Below are positions 27,845 through 36,916 of a stretch of 64,000 bases of DNA, piece by piece; position 1 is the first letter of the stretch, and each line of letters starts with the position of its first letter. The notes under the pieces are model-generated. The model did no database searches and was not told where the DNA came from. It worked only from the letters and a program-made list of their open reading frames with translations. The position numbers and the translations under genes were made by a program. The stretch is from Aliivibrio_A sp016764915 (GTDB lineage Bacteria > Pseudomonadota > Gammaproteobacteria > Enterobacterales > Vibrionaceae): contig OZ245057.1 of NCBI GenBank assembly GCA_965224595.1, positions 434,001-498,000 on the forward strand, read 5' to 3'.

Positions 27845-28868
27845 GTAACTGCTCTCTTACACTTGTTTCTAACTCAGATTTTTTTGTTTTCTCGTCCATC
27901 ACCAAATAGAGAGGACGGTTTTTTGTTTCGATGAAAATCCGACCCACATATTCACCAAGCAAACCAATCGATAACAGTTGTACTCCGCCTAACATCAGCA
28001 ATACACTCATCAAGGATGGATACCCAGCAACTGGATCACCAAACATGACTGTTTTTGTCAATATTACTACCATAAATATCATCGCAAACAGAGAGGTCAC
28101 AACACCTGCGATGGTCGCTAATCGAAGTGGTTTCGTACTAAATGAGGTAATACCTTCAAAGGCCAAGTGGATGAGTTTAAAATAGTTCCATTTTGTATTG
28201 CCGGCAGCACGCTCTAGACGGTCAAATTCTAGGGTTGAACGTTTAAAACCAGGCCATGCAAAAAGCCCTTTCATAAAGCGGGTTCGCTCAGGAAGTGCAT
28301 TAATGTGATCAACAACTTTGCGATCTAATAAACGAAAATCCCCTACATTCTGTGGGATAGGAGTGTCTGACAGCTGATTCATCACTTTATAGAACATTAA
28401 GGCTGTATTGCGCTTTATCCAACTTTCCCCTGCTCTACTGCTTCTTCGCATATCAACAACGTCATACCCTTTTTTCCATTGCTCAACCATTTGTGGAATG
28501 AGTTCAGGCGGGTCTTGCAGATCCGCATCCAGTAAAATAACCGCTTGTCCGCGAGATTTTTTTAATCCCGCGCTCATTGCTGACTCTTTACCAAAATTTC
28601 TAGATAACCTGACGCATACTATTTCAATGTTGTGGCTTGATGGCATCAATTCACACAGTTGCTGCCAGGAGTTATCGTTGCTGCCATCGTCTACGTATAC
28701 AATTTCAGCACTGACCGACATTTTGGTGAGAATGTCGCACACCCTATCGTGACAACATTGAATCACCTCTTGTTCGTTAAACAGTGGAATAACAATTGAT
28801 ACTTCTTTTGATAAATTGTTCAGCCCTATGTTATTTCGATGCTCAGATAATACCGTCAACATATCCAT
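27834..28868 (-). CDS. GtrB-like glycosyltransferase family 2 (undecaprenyl-phosphate glycosyltransferase)
   Basis: A 344-residue enzyme that loads a sugar onto undecaprenyl phosphate on the cytoplasmic face. GT2 motifs: SIVIPLFNEQEVI, YVDDGSNDNSW, RNFGKESAMSAG and the DxD-type LLDADLQDPPELI; two C-terminal membrane helices (about 232-262 and 270-295) as in GtrB/ArnC, and GEYVGRIFIETKNRP at the end. First gene of the leftward operon; the 117-base gap to the divergent regulator at 28986 contains operator-like repeats. Confidence 0.92.
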   Translation of the reverse strand: MDMLTVLSEHRNNIGLNNLSKEVSIVIPLFNEQEVIQCCHDRVCDILTKMSVSAEIVYVDDGSNDNSWQQLCELMPSSHNIEIVCVRLSRNFGKESAMSAGLKKSRGQAVILLDADLQDPPELIPQMVEQWKKGYDVVDMRRSSRAGESWIKRNTALMFYKVMNQLSDTPIPQNVGDFRLLDRKVVDHINALPERTRFMKGLFAWPGFKRSTLEFDRLERAAGNTKWNYFKLIHLAFEGITSFSTKPLRLATIAGVVTSLFAMIFMVVILTKTVMFGDPVAGYPSLMSVLLMLGGVQLLSIGLLGEYVGRIFIETKNRPLYLVMDEKTKKSELETSVREQLHEA

Positions 28869-28911
28869 CTCACTTATAAGATTTATGAATGGCGTTCATC
28901 CTATTTCATAA

Positions 28912-28948
28912 GGTGTAAAAAATTTGTTTTCTACATTTTTTCTACACC
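28912..28948. promoter_or_regulatory. Direct repeats between gtr operon and two-component system
   Basis: TTTTCTACA occurs at 28927-28935 and again at 28938-28946, exactly 11 bases apart, the one-helical-turn spacing typical of OmpR/PhoB-family dimers. The outer GGTGTA (28912-28917) and TACACC (28943-28948) form an inverted repeat around them. The site lies between the divergent gtrB and response regulator genes, so it may serve both autoregulation and control of the gtr operon. Confidence 0.5.
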
Positions 28949-28985
28949 GGGGTGAGGTATTATTGCAGCATAAGGAGTGATACAT

Positions 28986-29669
28986 ATGAAGTTACTATTA
29001 ATCGAAGATCATAAAGATATTGCAGGTGTGATTTTTGATTTTTTCGAATTGAAAGGTCATACCCTAGACTATGCCAGTGATGGTTTGCAAGGCTACAATC
29101 TTGCTCGCACTCAATTTTTTGACCTTATCATTCTAGATGTCATGTTGCCTAAAATGGATGGGTTTACCGTTTGCGAAAAGCTTCGTCAAAATGGCATTAC
29201 CACGCCTATATTAATGCTAACCGCTCGAGATACCAAAGAAGATACACTGTCTGGTTTTAGTTGTGGAGCAGATGATTACTTAGTTAAACCATTTGATTTA
29301 GACATTCTTGAAGCTCGAACTAATGCGTTAGTTAACAGACAATGTGGCCTACAATCGATCTCAACCATCCATTTCGAGCAGTTATCACTAGATTTACCGT
29401 CACGTACCATGACACGCCAAGGGTTAAACTTTGTACTTAACCCAACCCAGTTCTCAATCATCAAACAACTGATGATTGCCGCACCCAATATTGTCACCAA
29501 GCAGCAGATATTACACCTTCTTTGGGGCGATAATGAGCCTGAATCTGACATTCTACGGAGTCATATTTATCAGTTAAGAAACTTAATCGATAAACCCTTT
29601 CCACACTCTTACATTAAAACCGTCCCTAAGATTGGTTATCAACTCATAAGTGAACACGATGTCGATTAA
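28986..29669 (+). CDS. OmpR/PhoB-family response regulator
   Basis: A 227-residue regulator. Receiver with Glu7/Asp8, phosphoacceptor Asp51 (LDVMLPKMDG), switch Thr in LTARDT and Lys in VKPFD; C-terminal winged helix with LNPTQFSIIKQLM and SHIYQLRNLIDKPF. ATG 28986 has AAGGAG eight bases upstream; the GTG at 28977 overlaps that ribosome site and is rejected. It overlaps the kinase gene by 11 bases. Divergent gtr genes are the natural target, as PmrA-type regulators control lipid A or LPS changes; this is inference. Confidence 0.92.
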   Translation: MKLLLIEDHKDIAGVIFDFFELKGHTLDYASDGLQGYNLARTQFFDLIILDVMLPKMDGFTVCEKLRQNGITTPILMLTARDTKEDTLSGFSCGADDYLVKPFDLDILEARTNALVNRQCGLQSISTIHFEQLSLDLPSRTMTRQGLNFVLNPTQFSIIKQLMIAAPNIVTKQQILHLLWGDNEPESDILRSHIYQLRNLIDKPFPHSYIKTVPKIGYQLISEHDVD

Positions 29670-30918
29670 AAAGCACAGTGCCAAGCAGCTGACCTTTATC
29701 TATTTTTCAATTGTCGCTTGTTCAATTATTCTTATTCACGCGACGGTATTTAATTCCACTATGGATGGACTTGAAGAGTTAGTAGCCAATAATCGATTGG
29801 AATACGTTAAAGAGAACGCGGTGAAAGCATTAGAGGCAAGTGGCCAAGACAGCATAAAATACAGTGACGATGTTGACCTTTATTATTACGGTGATGATCT
29901 CAACTCCCGTATCAGCCTTCCAAGTGACGTTCCTCTACATACAACTTTCGAGATATACGAAAATACGCCCTTATTACTAAAAACAGAAGCTTTTGTGCAA
30001 CGTACCGTAGATAGCCAAGGGCGTGATGTTTACATGCTCATTGTCGATAGTTCATTTGAGTTGAGTGAAAATCAGATGGTTCAAAAACAGACCACCGTGA
30101 TTTTGTTCTCTTTCACCCTGTTGATGATCAGTTTTTTTGCCATTTTAAAAATCTCAAGCATTCTAACGAACCCACTGTCTAAACTCACCAAAGAACTTAA
30201 TGAGCGATCAACTCAAGACATGTCACTGATTGATATCGACACCCATAGTAATACCTTAGAAATGGATCTACTCATTAATACCATCAACAAACATTATGAA
30301 CGTATAGAACAGTTATTAGCCCGTGAACGTGACTTCACGCGTTATGCCAGTCATGAACTTCGATCACCATTAATGGTTATCAAAGGGGCGACAACACTCC
30401 TAGGTCAATCAGATGACCCTGAATTTACACAGCGACAAAAAAAACGTATTCAAAAATCAACTGAAGAGATGTCAAATTTCGTTACAACGTTGCTTTCATT
30501 AACCAGAAGCGACAATAACGACCCAATCACGCCTTGTGAAATTACCAAACAACAGATCGCTGATATTATTTCGTCTTATCAGAATATGATTAACGATCAG
30601 CCGATACATTACTCTATTGAAGTGGCGACAAACACTTACAGCTCAATTCCAGAAAATGTACTCACTATTCTACTTGGCAATATTATTAAGAATGCATTTG
30701 CTTGTACCGATAAAGGCGACATCTCTGTCATTGCCAATAACAGTGGCTTTACCGTTATTGATTCCGGCATTGGGCTTGATAATCAAACTCGAGGTATCGA
30801 GGGCTATGGGCTCGGGTTAGTTATTGTTCGAGATATATGCCATCGTTATCAAGCAGAGTTTTCCCTGAAGAATCGAACTAACTCTTCAGGATGCATTGCA
30901 ACGGTTCGGTATCTATAA
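29659..30918 (+). CDS. Membrane sensor histidine kinase
   Basis: About 419 residues. N-terminal helix (about 12-32), a small periplasmic domain (about 110 residues, acidic), second helix (near 145-165), then H-box RYASHELRSPLMVIKGATTL, N-box GNIIKNAFACTDKG, G1 DSGIGLDN and G2 GYGLGLVIVRD. The catalytic domain is shorter than usual (about 95 residues), as in some PmrB-like kinases. Start ATG 29659 overlaps the regulator by 11 bases; GTG 29650 is possible. The acidic sensor would suit cation or antimicrobial-peptide sensing, but this is a guess. Confidence 0.9.
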   Translation: MSIKKHSAKQLTFIYFSIVACSIILIHATVFNSTMDGLEELVANNRLEYVKENAVKALEASGQDSIKYSDDVDLYYYGDDLNSRISLPSDVPLHTTFEIYENTPLLLKTEAFVQRTVDSQGRDVYMLIVDSSFELSENQMVQKQTTVILFSFTLLMISFFAILKISSILTNPLSKLTKELNERSTQDMSLIDIDTHSNTLEMDLLINTINKHYERIEQLLARERDFTRYASHELRSPLMVIKGATTLLGQSDDPEFTQRQKKRIQKSTEEMSNFVTTLLSLTRSDNNDPITPCEITKQQIADIISSYQNMINDQPIHYSIEVATNTYSSIPENVLTILLGNIIKNAFACTDKGDISVIANNSGFTVIDSGIGLDNQTRGIEGYGLGLVIVRDICHRYQAEFSLKNRTNSSGCIATVRYL

Positions 30919-30928
30919 CGGCGAGTAA

Positions 30929-31603
30929 TTACCGAACTAAGATATCTTTAAGCTCTATCAATGAAGAGACTTGGTAGTGGGGATCAATTCCTATGGGTTT
31001 GTCACTGCCATCGACATTGAGCCAGCAAGTATCAATGCCTGCATTCAAACCGCCTAATACGTCGGAATGCGGATTATCTCCCACCATCAATACGCGATCT
31101 TTATTTGGCGAGCCCATTTTTTCAAGTGCATGCTCAAAAATCCCCACATCCGGCTTAGCAATTCCGACCTCTTCAGAGATAACAACATGGGAGAAGTAGT
31201 CACTCATGCCCGTTCGTTCGAGTCGAATAGCTTGCAGTTCTGTAAAACCGTTGGTAATAATTCCCATTTGTGCTTTACCGCTTATCGCCTCCATTAACTC
31301 TTTTGCTCCGGGCAGCAGCGTACAGATGTCGGCCATCGCTTCTAGAAAACCGCTGTTGAGTGCTTGGGTGGTGGTCTCTAACTTATCTGCCCAAATTTGA
31401 AAGCGGGTATGTTTGAGTTGGGCTGCGGTGATATCACCATTTTGATAATCAACCCACAGTGGTTTATTTACTAACTGGTAATGACTAAAGTCATCTAACG
31501 AAAACGTCACTCCCAGACGAGAAAACATCAGCTGCATCCCTTTAAAAGCGTCAAAATGAAACAGGGTTTCGTCAGCATCAAATAAAATCCAATCGTACTT
31601 CAT
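30929..31603 (-). CDS. yjjG: YjjG-type pyrimidine 5'-nucleotidase (HAD superfamily)
   Basis: A 224-residue HAD phosphatase that removes phosphate from pyrimidine (and non-canonical) nucleotides. HAD motif I is FDADETLFHFD (with Glu in place of the usual Gly, as in YjjG), motif II ITNGFT, motif III Lys in AKPDVGIF, motif IV MVGDNPHSDVLGG. Length equals E. coli YjjG. It ends 10 bases from the convergent kinase gene and has no operon partner. Confidence 0.92.
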   Translation of the reverse strand: MKYDWILFDADETLFHFDAFKGMQLMFSRLGVTFSLDDFSHYQLVNKPLWVDYQNGDITAAQLKHTRFQIWADKLETTTQALNSGFLEAMADICTLLPGAKELMEAISGKAQMGIITNGFTELQAIRLERTGMSDYFSHVVISEEVGIAKPDVGIFEHALEKMGSPNKDRVLMVGDNPHSDVLGGLNAGIDTCWLNVDGSDKPIGIDPHYQVSSLIELKDILVR

Positions 31604-31733
31604 TATTCATCCACCTTAATAAAAACGTGTTTAGTGTAACCCTATTTTAAATGATTGCCTAAATAGGCTTGGGTGTTTATTCTCTAGTTAGCATTCAATT
31701 TCACCCTCTCCAAGATACCTTAAAGGCACAATC

Positions 31734-32651
31734 ATGACGTTAGATGAAAACGCATACCCTATCGGCACACCTGCTAAAGCATGGGGACAATTTGAACGTG
31801 ATCAGTGGTTAGATACCATGACCATAAAACGTTCATACTTAGATGAGGTGGTGACTAAACTTCAGCAACTGAAGAGTCGCTTTGAACTGATTCAATATGG
31901 TGCCCTCTCTTATAATATCGAGAAATACCCTCTATTTGCTCTGAAATCACACCACTGGGATGGAAATAAACCCACTCTTTTGGTCACTGGTGGTGTTCAC
32001 GGTTACGAAACCAGTGGTGTGCATGGCGCGATTCTTTTTTTAGAGACTGAAGCAGAACACTACAGTGACAAGTTCAACATCATTGTGGTTCCGTGTGTGA
32101 GCCCATGGGGATATGAAGTAATCAATCGTTGGAATCCCAATGCAGTGGATCCTAATCGCTCTTTCTACGCCCAAAGCCCCTCAGAAGAAGCAGCATTGTT
32201 GATGGCATTTGTTGATAGCCTCAATTGCCCAATCACCGTCCACATTGATCTGCATGAAACCACCGACACCGATAATAGCGAGTTTCGTCCAGCCTTAGCC
32301 GCTCGTGATGGCATTGAGATCCCATATAGCGAGATCCCAGATGGCTTCTATCTGGTTGGTGACAGTGAAAATCCTCAAGCTGCCTTTCAAAAAGCGATGA
32401 TTAAATCGGTCAAAAAGATCACTCATATTGCTCTGCCCGATAGTGAAGGCAACATCATTGGTTCAGTGCTTGAGCAGGAAGGAGTAATTAACTACCCGAT
32501 GAAAAAGTTGGGTTTATGTGGTGGGTTTACCGATTGCGATTACAGCAGTACCACTGAAGTCTACCCCGACAGCCCGAAGGTAAGTGACCAAGAGTGTAAT
32601 GATGCTCAAGTGGCTTCCATTATTGGAGCGTTAAACTTTCTAATCAAATAA
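31734..32651 (+). CDS. M14-family metallocarboxypeptidase
   Basis: A 305-residue zinc peptidase. Zinc ligands HxxE in GGVHGYETSG (His89, Glu92) and His174 in HIDLHETTD, the normal M14 arrangement; NPNAVDPNRSF matches the substrate-binding Asn-Arg motif. No signal peptide, so it is cytoplasmic; such soluble members may process small peptides or act as deacylases. A ribosome site is weak (AGG about 12 bases upstream). Single gene with a strong terminator. Confidence 0.87.
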   Translation: MTLDENAYPIGTPAKAWGQFERDQWLDTMTIKRSYLDEVVTKLQQLKSRFELIQYGALSYNIEKYPLFALKSHHWDGNKPTLLVTGGVHGYETSGVHGAILFLETEAEHYSDKFNIIVVPCVSPWGYEVINRWNPNAVDPNRSFYAQSPSEEAALLMAFVDSLNCPITVHIDLHETTDTDNSEFRPALAARDGIEIPYSEIPDGFYLVGDSENPQAAFQKAMIKSVKKITHIALPDSEGNIIGSVLEQEGVINYPMKKLGLCGGFTDCDYSSTTEVYPDSPKVSDQECNDAQVASIIGALNFLIK

Positions 32652-32656
32652 AAAAA

Positions 32657-32681
32657 GAGCCACTAAGACTATTAGTGGCTC
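32657..32681. terminator. Convergent terminator after M14 peptidase gene
   Basis: Perfect 10-base arms GAGCCACTAA (32657-32666) and TTAGTGGCTC (32672-32681), preceded by a run of seven A and followed by ACTTTAAT; best read leftward for the dCMP deaminase gene, but usable both ways. Confidence 0.8.
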
Positions 32682-32711
32682 ACTTTAATCATCTAAATAA
32701 CTGAGTTACGA

Positions 32712-33155
32712 CTACTTCCAATCACTCAGTGGCAACCAGTCAACTTCCACTCCAGCTTGTTTAAACATATCTTCGCTGATTTTGATTTTATCACCCCAGC
32801 GAGATAAAAAGTCTTCACTCTGCTCCGGGCAGTGCACTGCAGAAATTCCCGTTTGAATGATCTTTGCCGCGCAATTTGGGCAAGGAAAATGCGTCACCCA
32901 GATATCACAACCATCCAAATCACGCTTAGCAAAAAGAATTGCATTCTCTTCAGCATGAAGGGTTTTCAGCAGTTTCATATCTCTATCATCGGTATCAGCA
33001 CTGTCCGAAATTCCGTGTGGATAGCCGTTAAAACCCACCGACACGATTCGGATATGCTCCGTAATTACCGCGCCAACTTGAGTCGAAGGATCTTTACTCC
33101 ATGAACCGACAAGCTCTGCCATCTGAAAAAAACGTTTTGCCCATTTAGAGTCCAT
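32712..33155 (-). CDS. dCMP/cytidine deaminase family protein
   Basis: A 147-residue zinc-dependent deaminase. Zinc and proton-shuttle motif HAEENAI (His, Glu) and PCPNCA (two Cys) are intact; the first part KDPSTQVGAVI and FNGYPHGISD is typical of deoxycytidylate deaminases, which make dUMP for thymidylate synthesis. A GATC-like dCMP binding detail cannot be verified by eye. Single gene, 164 bases from the divergent RluA-type gene. Confidence 0.88.
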   Translation of the reverse strand: MDSKWAKRFFQMAELVGSWSKDPSTQVGAVITEHIRIVSVGFNGYPHGISDSADTDDRDMKLLKTLHAEENAILFAKRDLDGCDIWVTHFPCPNCAAKIIQTGISAVHCPEQSEDFLSRWGDKIKISEDMFKQAGVEVDWLPLSDWK

Positions 33156-33319
33156 TGTTCATCCTTTATTATTATCCACATCTAACTTCATCTTATGATA
33201 CCTCACTAAGAGCAATATCATTAAACAGTAAGCGTAGTTAAACTTAAAATGACGGCATTTAATGATAATTTTACATTGAAAGGGTAAAATAGCCCCAATT
33301 ACACTTCATAGAACTTAAT

Positions 33320-35002
33320 ATGCACTCTCAGCCAGCCTGCTTTACTCTTTTTAAAAAGCCGATTGATTCATACTCACTTCCTGAGCGTTTCACTTTCCCT
33401 TTTTTCTATCAACCTCACCCTCTATGCGAATTGGCTTTGGAAGAGTTACAACACCATTTAAATAACCAACAGACATGGCAGCATAATTTTGGTTTGGCTG
33501 GTGATAAAGCAAGTGGCACTGGCAAAATGTTTGGTGTGTTATTAGTACAGACTCAACAAGGTGAGATCGGTTATCTTTCCGCTTTTTCTGGCAAGATTGC
33601 CGATTCAAATCATCTAGCCGGATTTGTTCCTCCTGTGTTTGACATGCTCACTAAAGATGGCTTTTTTTTGATTGGGCAAGAGAAGTTAAACCGCTTAAGC
33701 GCGAAAATTAACACGCTAAACAAAAATCCTAATATCGAGCTCTACACTCAGAGATTAAACGACATAAAATCAAACAGTCAACTGCAGATAGAAAACCATA
33801 GGTCAGAGATGATTGAGGGCCGAAAACGCCGAAAAATACTCAGAGCTAAAGCGGAACAACACTCAGATCCAACCAAGCTAACTTTGCTAATGGAGAAACT
33901 TGGTAGAGAGAGCGTAAATGAGAAAAATCAACTCAAAACACTCAAAAATCACTGGGACAAAAAGCTAGCTGTAGCTCAAGATGAACTGAATCAAATTGTT
34001 GATGAAATCATTCAACTTAAAGGACAACGAAGCGAACTATCCTCTTCACTGCAACAGAAAATATTTCAACAATACCAGTTTCTAAACAGCAGAGGAGAGT
34101 CCAAAAGTTTGCAGTCCATTTTTGCCGATACGCCAATGCGCACTCCGCCAGCAGGTTCTGGTGAATGCGCCGCACCCAAACTGCTGCATTACGCCTTTAA
34201 CCATCAATTAAAACCCTTAGCACTGGCTGAGTTTTGGTGGGGTGTATCGCCAAAATCAGAGGTGAGACAGCATAAAAACATCTACCCAGCTTGCCTTGGT
34301 AAATGTCATCCAATTTTAGGGCACATGCTCGAAGGAATAGAGCAGGACGAAAACCCACTGCTAACCAATCCCGCTGTTGGAAAATCCATCGAGGTTATCT
34401 ATCAAGACGATGTAATGTTGGTTATCAACAAACCTGCTGGTTTTCTCTCAGTACCGGGCAAAACCATCGAAGATTCGGTGCAGCACCGTATGGAGCAGCT
34501 ATTTCCCAAATCAGTGGGTTCTCTCATTGTTCATCGACTCGATATGGCAACTTCAGGTTTAATGGTCATTGCTTTAAGCAAACGCGCCCATAAAAGTCTA
34601 CAAAAGCAGTTTATCTCACGTTCTATCACCAAACGTTATGTGGCGCTTATTGATGGAACATTAGAGAGAAACAGTGGAAAAATCACCTTACCACTTCGCG
34701 GTGATCTTATTGACAGACCTCGTCAATTAGTCTGTTTCGAACATGGAAAACCAGCAGAAACCGAGTGGCAAGTGATAGACAAGCATAACGGCAATACCCG
34801 TGTCTATCTGTCACCCAAAACTGGCCGCACCCATCAATTACGTGTTCACTGCGCCCATTCACTCGGACTTGCTATGCCGATTATCGGTGATGACCTATAT
34901 GGTAAAACTGCAAAACGTTTGCACCTGCACGCCGAATCCTTAACGCTGCATCACCCAATAACCAAAGAGGTGATGCAGTTTCAAGTAGACCCTGATTTTT
35001 AA
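33320..35002 (+). CDS. RluA-family pseudouridine synthase with long N-terminal extension
   Basis: A 560-residue RNA-modifying enzyme. The C-terminal 200 residues are a complete RluA catalytic domain: VLVINKPAGFLSVPG-like entry, HRLDMATSG (His405-Gly413, catalytic Asp408), KRYVALIDG and KTGRTHQLRVH. Before it lies a family-specific N-terminal domain (1-125) and a strongly charged coiled coil (about 125-260). Long proteins of this kind occur widely in vibrios and are usually annotated as RluA-like; the exact uridine is unknown. The start at 33320 lies soon after a long AT-rich region with no strong ribosome site. Confidence 0.9.
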   Translation: MHSQPACFTLFKKPIDSYSLPERFTFPFFYQPHPLCELALEELQHHLNNQQTWQHNFGLAGDKASGTGKMFGVLLVQTQQGEIGYLSAFSGKIADSNHLAGFVPPVFDMLTKDGFFLIGQEKLNRLSAKINTLNKNPNIELYTQRLNDIKSNSQLQIENHRSEMIEGRKRRKILRAKAEQHSDPTKLTLLMEKLGRESVNEKNQLKTLKNHWDKKLAVAQDELNQIVDEIIQLKGQRSELSSSLQQKIFQQYQFLNSRGESKSLQSIFADTPMRTPPAGSGECAAPKLLHYAFNHQLKPLALAEFWWGVSPKSEVRQHKNIYPACLGKCHPILGHMLEGIEQDENPLLTNPAVGKSIEVIYQDDVMLVINKPAGFLSVPGKTIEDSVQHRMEQLFPKSVGSLIVHRLDMATSGLMVIALSKRAHKSLQKQFISRSITKRYVALIDGTLERNSGKITLPLRGDLIDRPRQLVCFEHGKPAETEWQVIDKHNGNTRVYLSPKTGRTHQLRVHCAHSLGLAMPIIGDDLYGKTAKRLHLHAESLTLHHPITKEVMQFQVDPDF

Positions 35003-35003
35003 C

Positions 35004-35432
35004 TCAGTTCTGCGAGTGTTCGTTGCTACAAAACCAGCGAGCACGAGCATGGTCATACAACCAATTAAAAACAATCGCGTAACCAAAAAAGAACACCAAA
35101 AAGACCGCTTCTAGGGCCAGAGCCGAGAGCAGTGATATCTGCAAGAACCACGCTACCACTGGCACCGTAACAAATATCAATCCCCCTTCAAAACCCACCG
35201 TATGCTTAAGACGAGTGCTGAAGCTGCGTGTCTCTCTATCATCGCCAAACTGCTTATCATACCAAAGGTTATAAAAGTAGTTCCATACCACGGTATAAAG
35301 GCTCAAACCCACCCCGACTATCACCATCGAACTGGCTTCTTTTCCTGTTGCCATTGAAGCAAGTGGGATCACTAAAGCTAAAGCGATCAATTCAAACAGT
35401 ACAGCGTGGATAATACGTTCAGTGGTTGTCAT
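35004..35432 (-). CDS. PACE-family efflux transporter (AceI type)
   Basis: A 142-residue, four-helix inner-membrane proton-coupled exporter of the proteobacterial antimicrobial compound efflux family (biocides such as chlorhexidine in characterised members). All four family motifs are visible: RIIHAVLFE with the essential Glu14, WNYFYNLWYD, RLKHTVGFEGG and FNWLYDHARAR. It is divergent from a LysR gene, the usual arrangement for aceI/aceR pairs. Confidence 0.92.
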   Translation of the reverse strand: MTTTERIIHAVLFELIALALVIPLASMATGKEASSMVIVGVGLSLYTVVWNYFYNLWYDKQFGDDRETRSFSTRLKHTVGFEGGLIFVTVPVVAWFLQISLLSALALEAVFLVFFFGYAIVFNWLYDHARARWFCSNEHSQN

Positions 35433-35516
35433 GATTTTTTCTCATTTATTTATCTTGTCGCTATTATCATTTCAATCTAAGATAGATAAAAGTTACTAAC
35501 CATCACAAATACTGAT

Positions 35517-36389
35517 ATGCCATCACTCGACCAGCTCTATGCATTTGTTACCACCGTTCAAACAGGTTCTTTTTCCGCTGCTGCTCGAAAACTCGGGAAA
35601 GTGCAGTCTGCAATCAGTCAAATCATTATGAATATGGAGATAGATACGGATCAAACCCTATTTGACCGAAGTGGTCGCTACCCCAAACTAACACCTGCTG
35701 GAGAGGCACTGCTCCCTCAAGCTGAAGCGGTGATTGCCCAGCATCAACGACTTAATCTCCAACTAGAAGCCATCAACAGCAACCAACCACTAAAAATAAC
35801 CATCGCCATTGATGAAGGGGTTCCATATCTTGGATTAACAACACTGTTACCCACGTTGGTTGACTGCTTTCCTCAGCTGCAACTGGAGTTTCTTAGTGCC
35901 TCTAGCCAAGATGTACTGCAACTGATCAGTGACAAACGCGCAGATACAGGTTTAATCTTCAGTGAATTGAACTACCCAAAAGAGATCGATTTTGAAACCA
36001 TCGGTTCAGTCGCCTTTGATGTATTTATCAGTACTGACCACCCTTTAGCTAAAAAGCCCTCCGCTCACCTTGACCTGCTCAAATTGCATCGTCAATTAGT
36101 TATCGGGTCAAAAGGTGAAGCACACTCTTGGCTTAATCAGGCACATTCACCAGATGTATGGTATTCAGATAACTATTACGTATTACTTGAATTGGCAAAG
36201 TCTGGGTTTGGCTGGGCATTACTGCCATTGCATTTAGCGCAAGATGCTATCGATAACAACCAATTATGCCGGCTACCACTAGAGTTTGAACAACTAGCGT
36301 GGCAAACCAACATTGACCTCATTCAACGTGCAGGCATAGAGTCAGAAGTGAGTTTGCAATTACGAAAGCTGTTGAGAACTTTAATATAA
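35517..36389 (+). CDS. LysR-family regulator, likely controller of the PACE pump
   Basis: A 290-residue LysR protein with HTH SFSAAARKLGKVQSAISQII (near residues 18-37) and a normal effector domain (residues about 90-288). Its ATG follows the 84-base divergent region shared with the PACE gene, so the pump is the likely target, in analogy with AceR. No Shine-Dalgarno is evident, so translation may be leaderless or weak. Confidence 0.88.
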   Translation: MPSLDQLYAFVTTVQTGSFSAAARKLGKVQSAISQIIMNMEIDTDQTLFDRSGRYPKLTPAGEALLPQAEAVIAQHQRLNLQLEAINSNQPLKITIAIDEGVPYLGLTTLLPTLVDCFPQLQLEFLSASSQDVLQLISDKRADTGLIFSELNYPKEIDFETIGSVAFDVFISTDHPLAKKPSAHLDLLKLHRQLVIGSKGEAHSWLNQAHSPDVWYSDNYYVLLELAKSGFGWALLPLHLAQDAIDNNQLCRLPLEFEQLAWQTNIDLIQRAGIESEVSLQLRKLLRTLI

Positions 36390-36523
36390 TAAAAGAATAT
36401 AATTTATTGCTAATTTGCATATTAAATATTGTAATTTTTTTCTATTGAGCTGGGTCTTATGTGTATATGTTGAGAGCACTGTTTAACATTTCTAGCTACT
36501 CACAAATAGACAAGGTATATATT

Positions 36524-36865
36524 ATGAAGACACTAATGATAACAATATTAATGATATTCAGCACATCGTTATTTGCTAATAATTACGAAACAAATACAAA
36601 TACAACCACAATAAAATCAACACCAACTACGAGTAGTACGTCTGCTTATAAAGTTGGCCATGACATGTTGTCTAGCTTATCAAATAAAAGTCAAAGTGAA
36701 CTTCAAAAAGCACTAAATATTCATGGTGTTATGATCTATTCCAATTCTCTATCGATTGATAACTCATATGTAACCGTAGATGAAAGCGCTAATTCTTCTG
36801 GTGATATAAGTTACACTGCTAATGTAAACGTAAAGTATTCTTACAAAGCAAAAGATAGAGATTAA
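36524..36865 (+). CDS. DUF3316-like small secreted protein
   Basis: A 113-residue exported protein with a clear signal peptide (cleavage near LFANNYE), a Thr/Asn-rich stretch, and a C-terminal part that resembles the vibrio DUF3316 family: AYKVGHDMLSSL, NSLSIDNSYVTVDE and SYTANVNVKYSYK. Function unknown. ATG 36524 has AAGG eight bases upstream; the frame extends to 36461 without support. AT-rich composition. Followed by an 11-base stem. Confidence 0.65.
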   Translation: MKTLMITILMIFSTSLFANNYETNTNTTTIKSTPTTSSTSAYKVGHDMLSSLSNKSQSELQKALNIHGVMIYSNSLSIDNSYVTVDESANSSGDISYTANVNVKYSYKAKDRD

Positions 36866-36880
36866 TAATCTATACAATTC

Positions 36881-36916
36881 ATAACTCTAGCTTATTGCTT
36901 AATTGGCTAGAGTTAT
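36881..36916. terminator. Terminator-like stem after DUF3316-like gene
   Basis: Perfect 11-base arms ATAACTCTAGC (36881-36891) and GCTAGAGTTAT (36906-36916) with a 14-base loop. The right arm lies inside the last codons of the PhzF remnant read on the other strand. Confidence 0.65.
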
